Source: Lentisphaerota bacterium (GTDB lineage Bacteria; Verrucomicrobiota; Lentisphaeria; Oligosphaerales; Oligosphaeraceae). From it: 5,368 bases of DNA. Each line of letters begins with the position of its first letter. The first letter of the stretch is position 1. Positions 4,515-5,368 of this stretch are shown piece after piece. A program made the position numbers and the translations under genes. The stretch is from positions 1 to 5,368 of the forward strand of contig JAAZIY010000509.1 in the NCBI GenBank assembly GCA_012800625.1. Reading direction: 5' to 3'. The notes below the pieces were generated by a model. It saw only the letters and a program-made list of their open reading frames with translations. It was not told where the DNA came from and made no database searches.

Positions 4515-5368
4515 ATGAATAAAATAATTGAACTTAGAGAAAAAAGAGCTAAGCTTTGGGAAACTACCAAGGCTTTTTTAGATTCAAGAAGAAATGAAAA
4601 TGGACTTCTTTCAGCTGAAGATACAGCCACCTACACGAAAATGGAAGAAGACGTGATGAACTTAGGTAAGGAAATAGAAAGGCTTGAAAGACAAGCTGTA
4701 ATCGATTTAGAACTATCCAAGCCTACCTCCTCTCCTATTTCTAATAAGCCTGGTCAGAAGGATGAGGAAGAAAAGACAGGTCGGGCTTCAAATGAGTATA
4801 AGAAGGCTTTCTGGAATGCTATGAGAATGAAAAACCCAAACAACCAGATTTATAACTCTCTTTCCATTGGGGAAGATTCCGAAGGTGGTTACCTAGCTCC
4901 AGATGAGTTTGAAAGAACTCTTATTACCACTCTTGAAGAGGAAAACATATTTAGAAAACTGGCCAAGGTTATCAAGACTTCCAGCGGTGATAGGAAGATT
5001 CCAGTTGTGGTTACCAAAGGATCTGCAGCATGGCTTGATGAAGGAGAGGACTTTGAAGAAAGTGACTCCGTATTTGGTCAAACTTCCATTGGTGCTTATA
5101 AGATTGGAACAATGATTAAAGTATCCGATGAACTCTTAAACGATAGTGTTTTCTCTATTGAAAGCTATATAGCTACTGAGTTTGCTAGAAGAATTGGTGC
5201 TAAGGAAGAAGAAGCTTTCCTTGTGGGAGATGGTGACGGTAAACCAACTGGTATCTTTAATGCTACAGCTGGCGGTGAGCTAGGAGTAACCGCAGCCTCT
5301 GCTACTGCTATTACTGCAGATGAGATTATCGATTTAGTTTATTCCTTGAAGGCTCCTTACAGAAAAAA
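4515..5368 (+). CDS. Major capsid protein, HK97 fold (3' partial)
   Basis: This protein forms the icosahedral shell. The frame runs from ATG 4515 off the window end, giving 284 full codons; the family is about 390-410 residues, so roughly 110 C-terminal residues are missing. Residues 1-65 are rich in E, K and L (IIELREKRAKLWE..., MEEDVMNLGKEIERLERQA) and look like the coiled-coil delta domain that acts as built-in scaffold. Residues 66-92 are a polar linker. The HK97 core begins near SIGEDSEGGYLAPDEF (117-132), the usual mature N-terminal region. It continues with KIPVVV...AAWLDEGEDFEESD (161-184), the E-loop region, and KIGTMIKVSDELLNDS (196-211), FARRIGAKEEEAFLVGDGDGKPTGIF (223-248). Cleavage by the upstream protease is expected between about residues 90 and 120, but the exact bond cannot be read. 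No separate scaffold gene lies between protease and capsid, in keeping with the delta domain. Confidence 0.96.
   Translation, partial: MNKIIELREKRAKLWETTKAFLDSRRNENGLLSAEDTATYTKMEEDVMNLGKEIERLERQAVIDLELSKPTSSPISNKPGQKDEEEKTGRASNEYKKAFWNAMRMKNPNNQIYNSLSIGEDSEGGYLAPDEFERTLITTLEEENIFRKLAKVIKTSSGDRKIPVVVTKGSAAWLDEGEDFEESDSVFGQTSIGAYKIGTMIKVSDELLNDSVFSIESYIATEFARRIGAKEEEAFLVGDGDGKPTGIFNATAGGELGVTAASATAITADEIIDLVYSLKAPYRK

Noticed and set aside
4893..5115. Open frames on both strands (4893-5081 - and 4903-5115 +)
   Set aside because: Both lie inside the capsid coding region, whose own frame gives an unmistakable HK97-fold protein there.
1..5368. CRISPR array, tRNA, rRNA, insertion sequence or integration site
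   Set aside because: No regularly spaced repeats, cloverleaf, transposase or integrase sequence was seen on either strand.

Overview
The window is part of a tailed-phage (HK97-type, siphovirus-like) head-morphogenesis module, most likely a prophage in an AT-rich Gram-positive bacterium of the Clostridia type. This rests on the AT-rich sequence, the strong AGGAGG-type ribosome binding sites, and the style of the terminase, portal, ClpP-like protease and capsid proteins. No species can be named from the sequence alone. All recognised genes are on the + strand.

Layout: (1) 1-1119, the C-terminal two thirds of the terminase large subunit, cut by the window edge. (2) 1120-1366, a non-coding stretch with inverted repeats, ending in a near-consensus promoter whose spacer holds a perfect 12-bp palindrome. 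(3) 1367-2369, a two-gene operon: a short PadR-family regulator overlapping by 11 bp a four-helix membrane protein with a PadR-associated helical N-terminal domain. It is closed by an intrinsic terminator at about 2420-2459. (4) 2460-2580, a short leader with a second terminator-like hairpin and a very strong ribosome binding site. (5) 2581-3831, the portal. (6) 3794-4498, a ClpP-like prohead protease overlapping the portal end. (7) 4515 to the window end, the HK97-fold major capsid protein, truncated at its C-terminus.

The phage genes form the standard head pathway. The portal sits at one vertex, the capsid protein assembles into a prohead with its N-terminal coiled-coil delta domain acting as scaffold, the protease trims that domain, and the terminase pumps and cuts DNA through the portal. 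The padR/membrane-protein pair belongs to none of these steps. With its own promoter and terminator inside the terminase-portal junction, it looks like a 'moron', a cargo cassette able to be expressed in the lysogen. It could modify the host envelope or its response to a small molecule, but its actual function is unknown.

Two oddities recur in the head genes. In both portal and protease, the strong Shine-Dalgarno is ideally spaced from a non-canonical codon (ATT in one, ATA in the other) where homologues would be expected to begin with Met. This may mean rare start codons, early prophage decay, or sequence errors.
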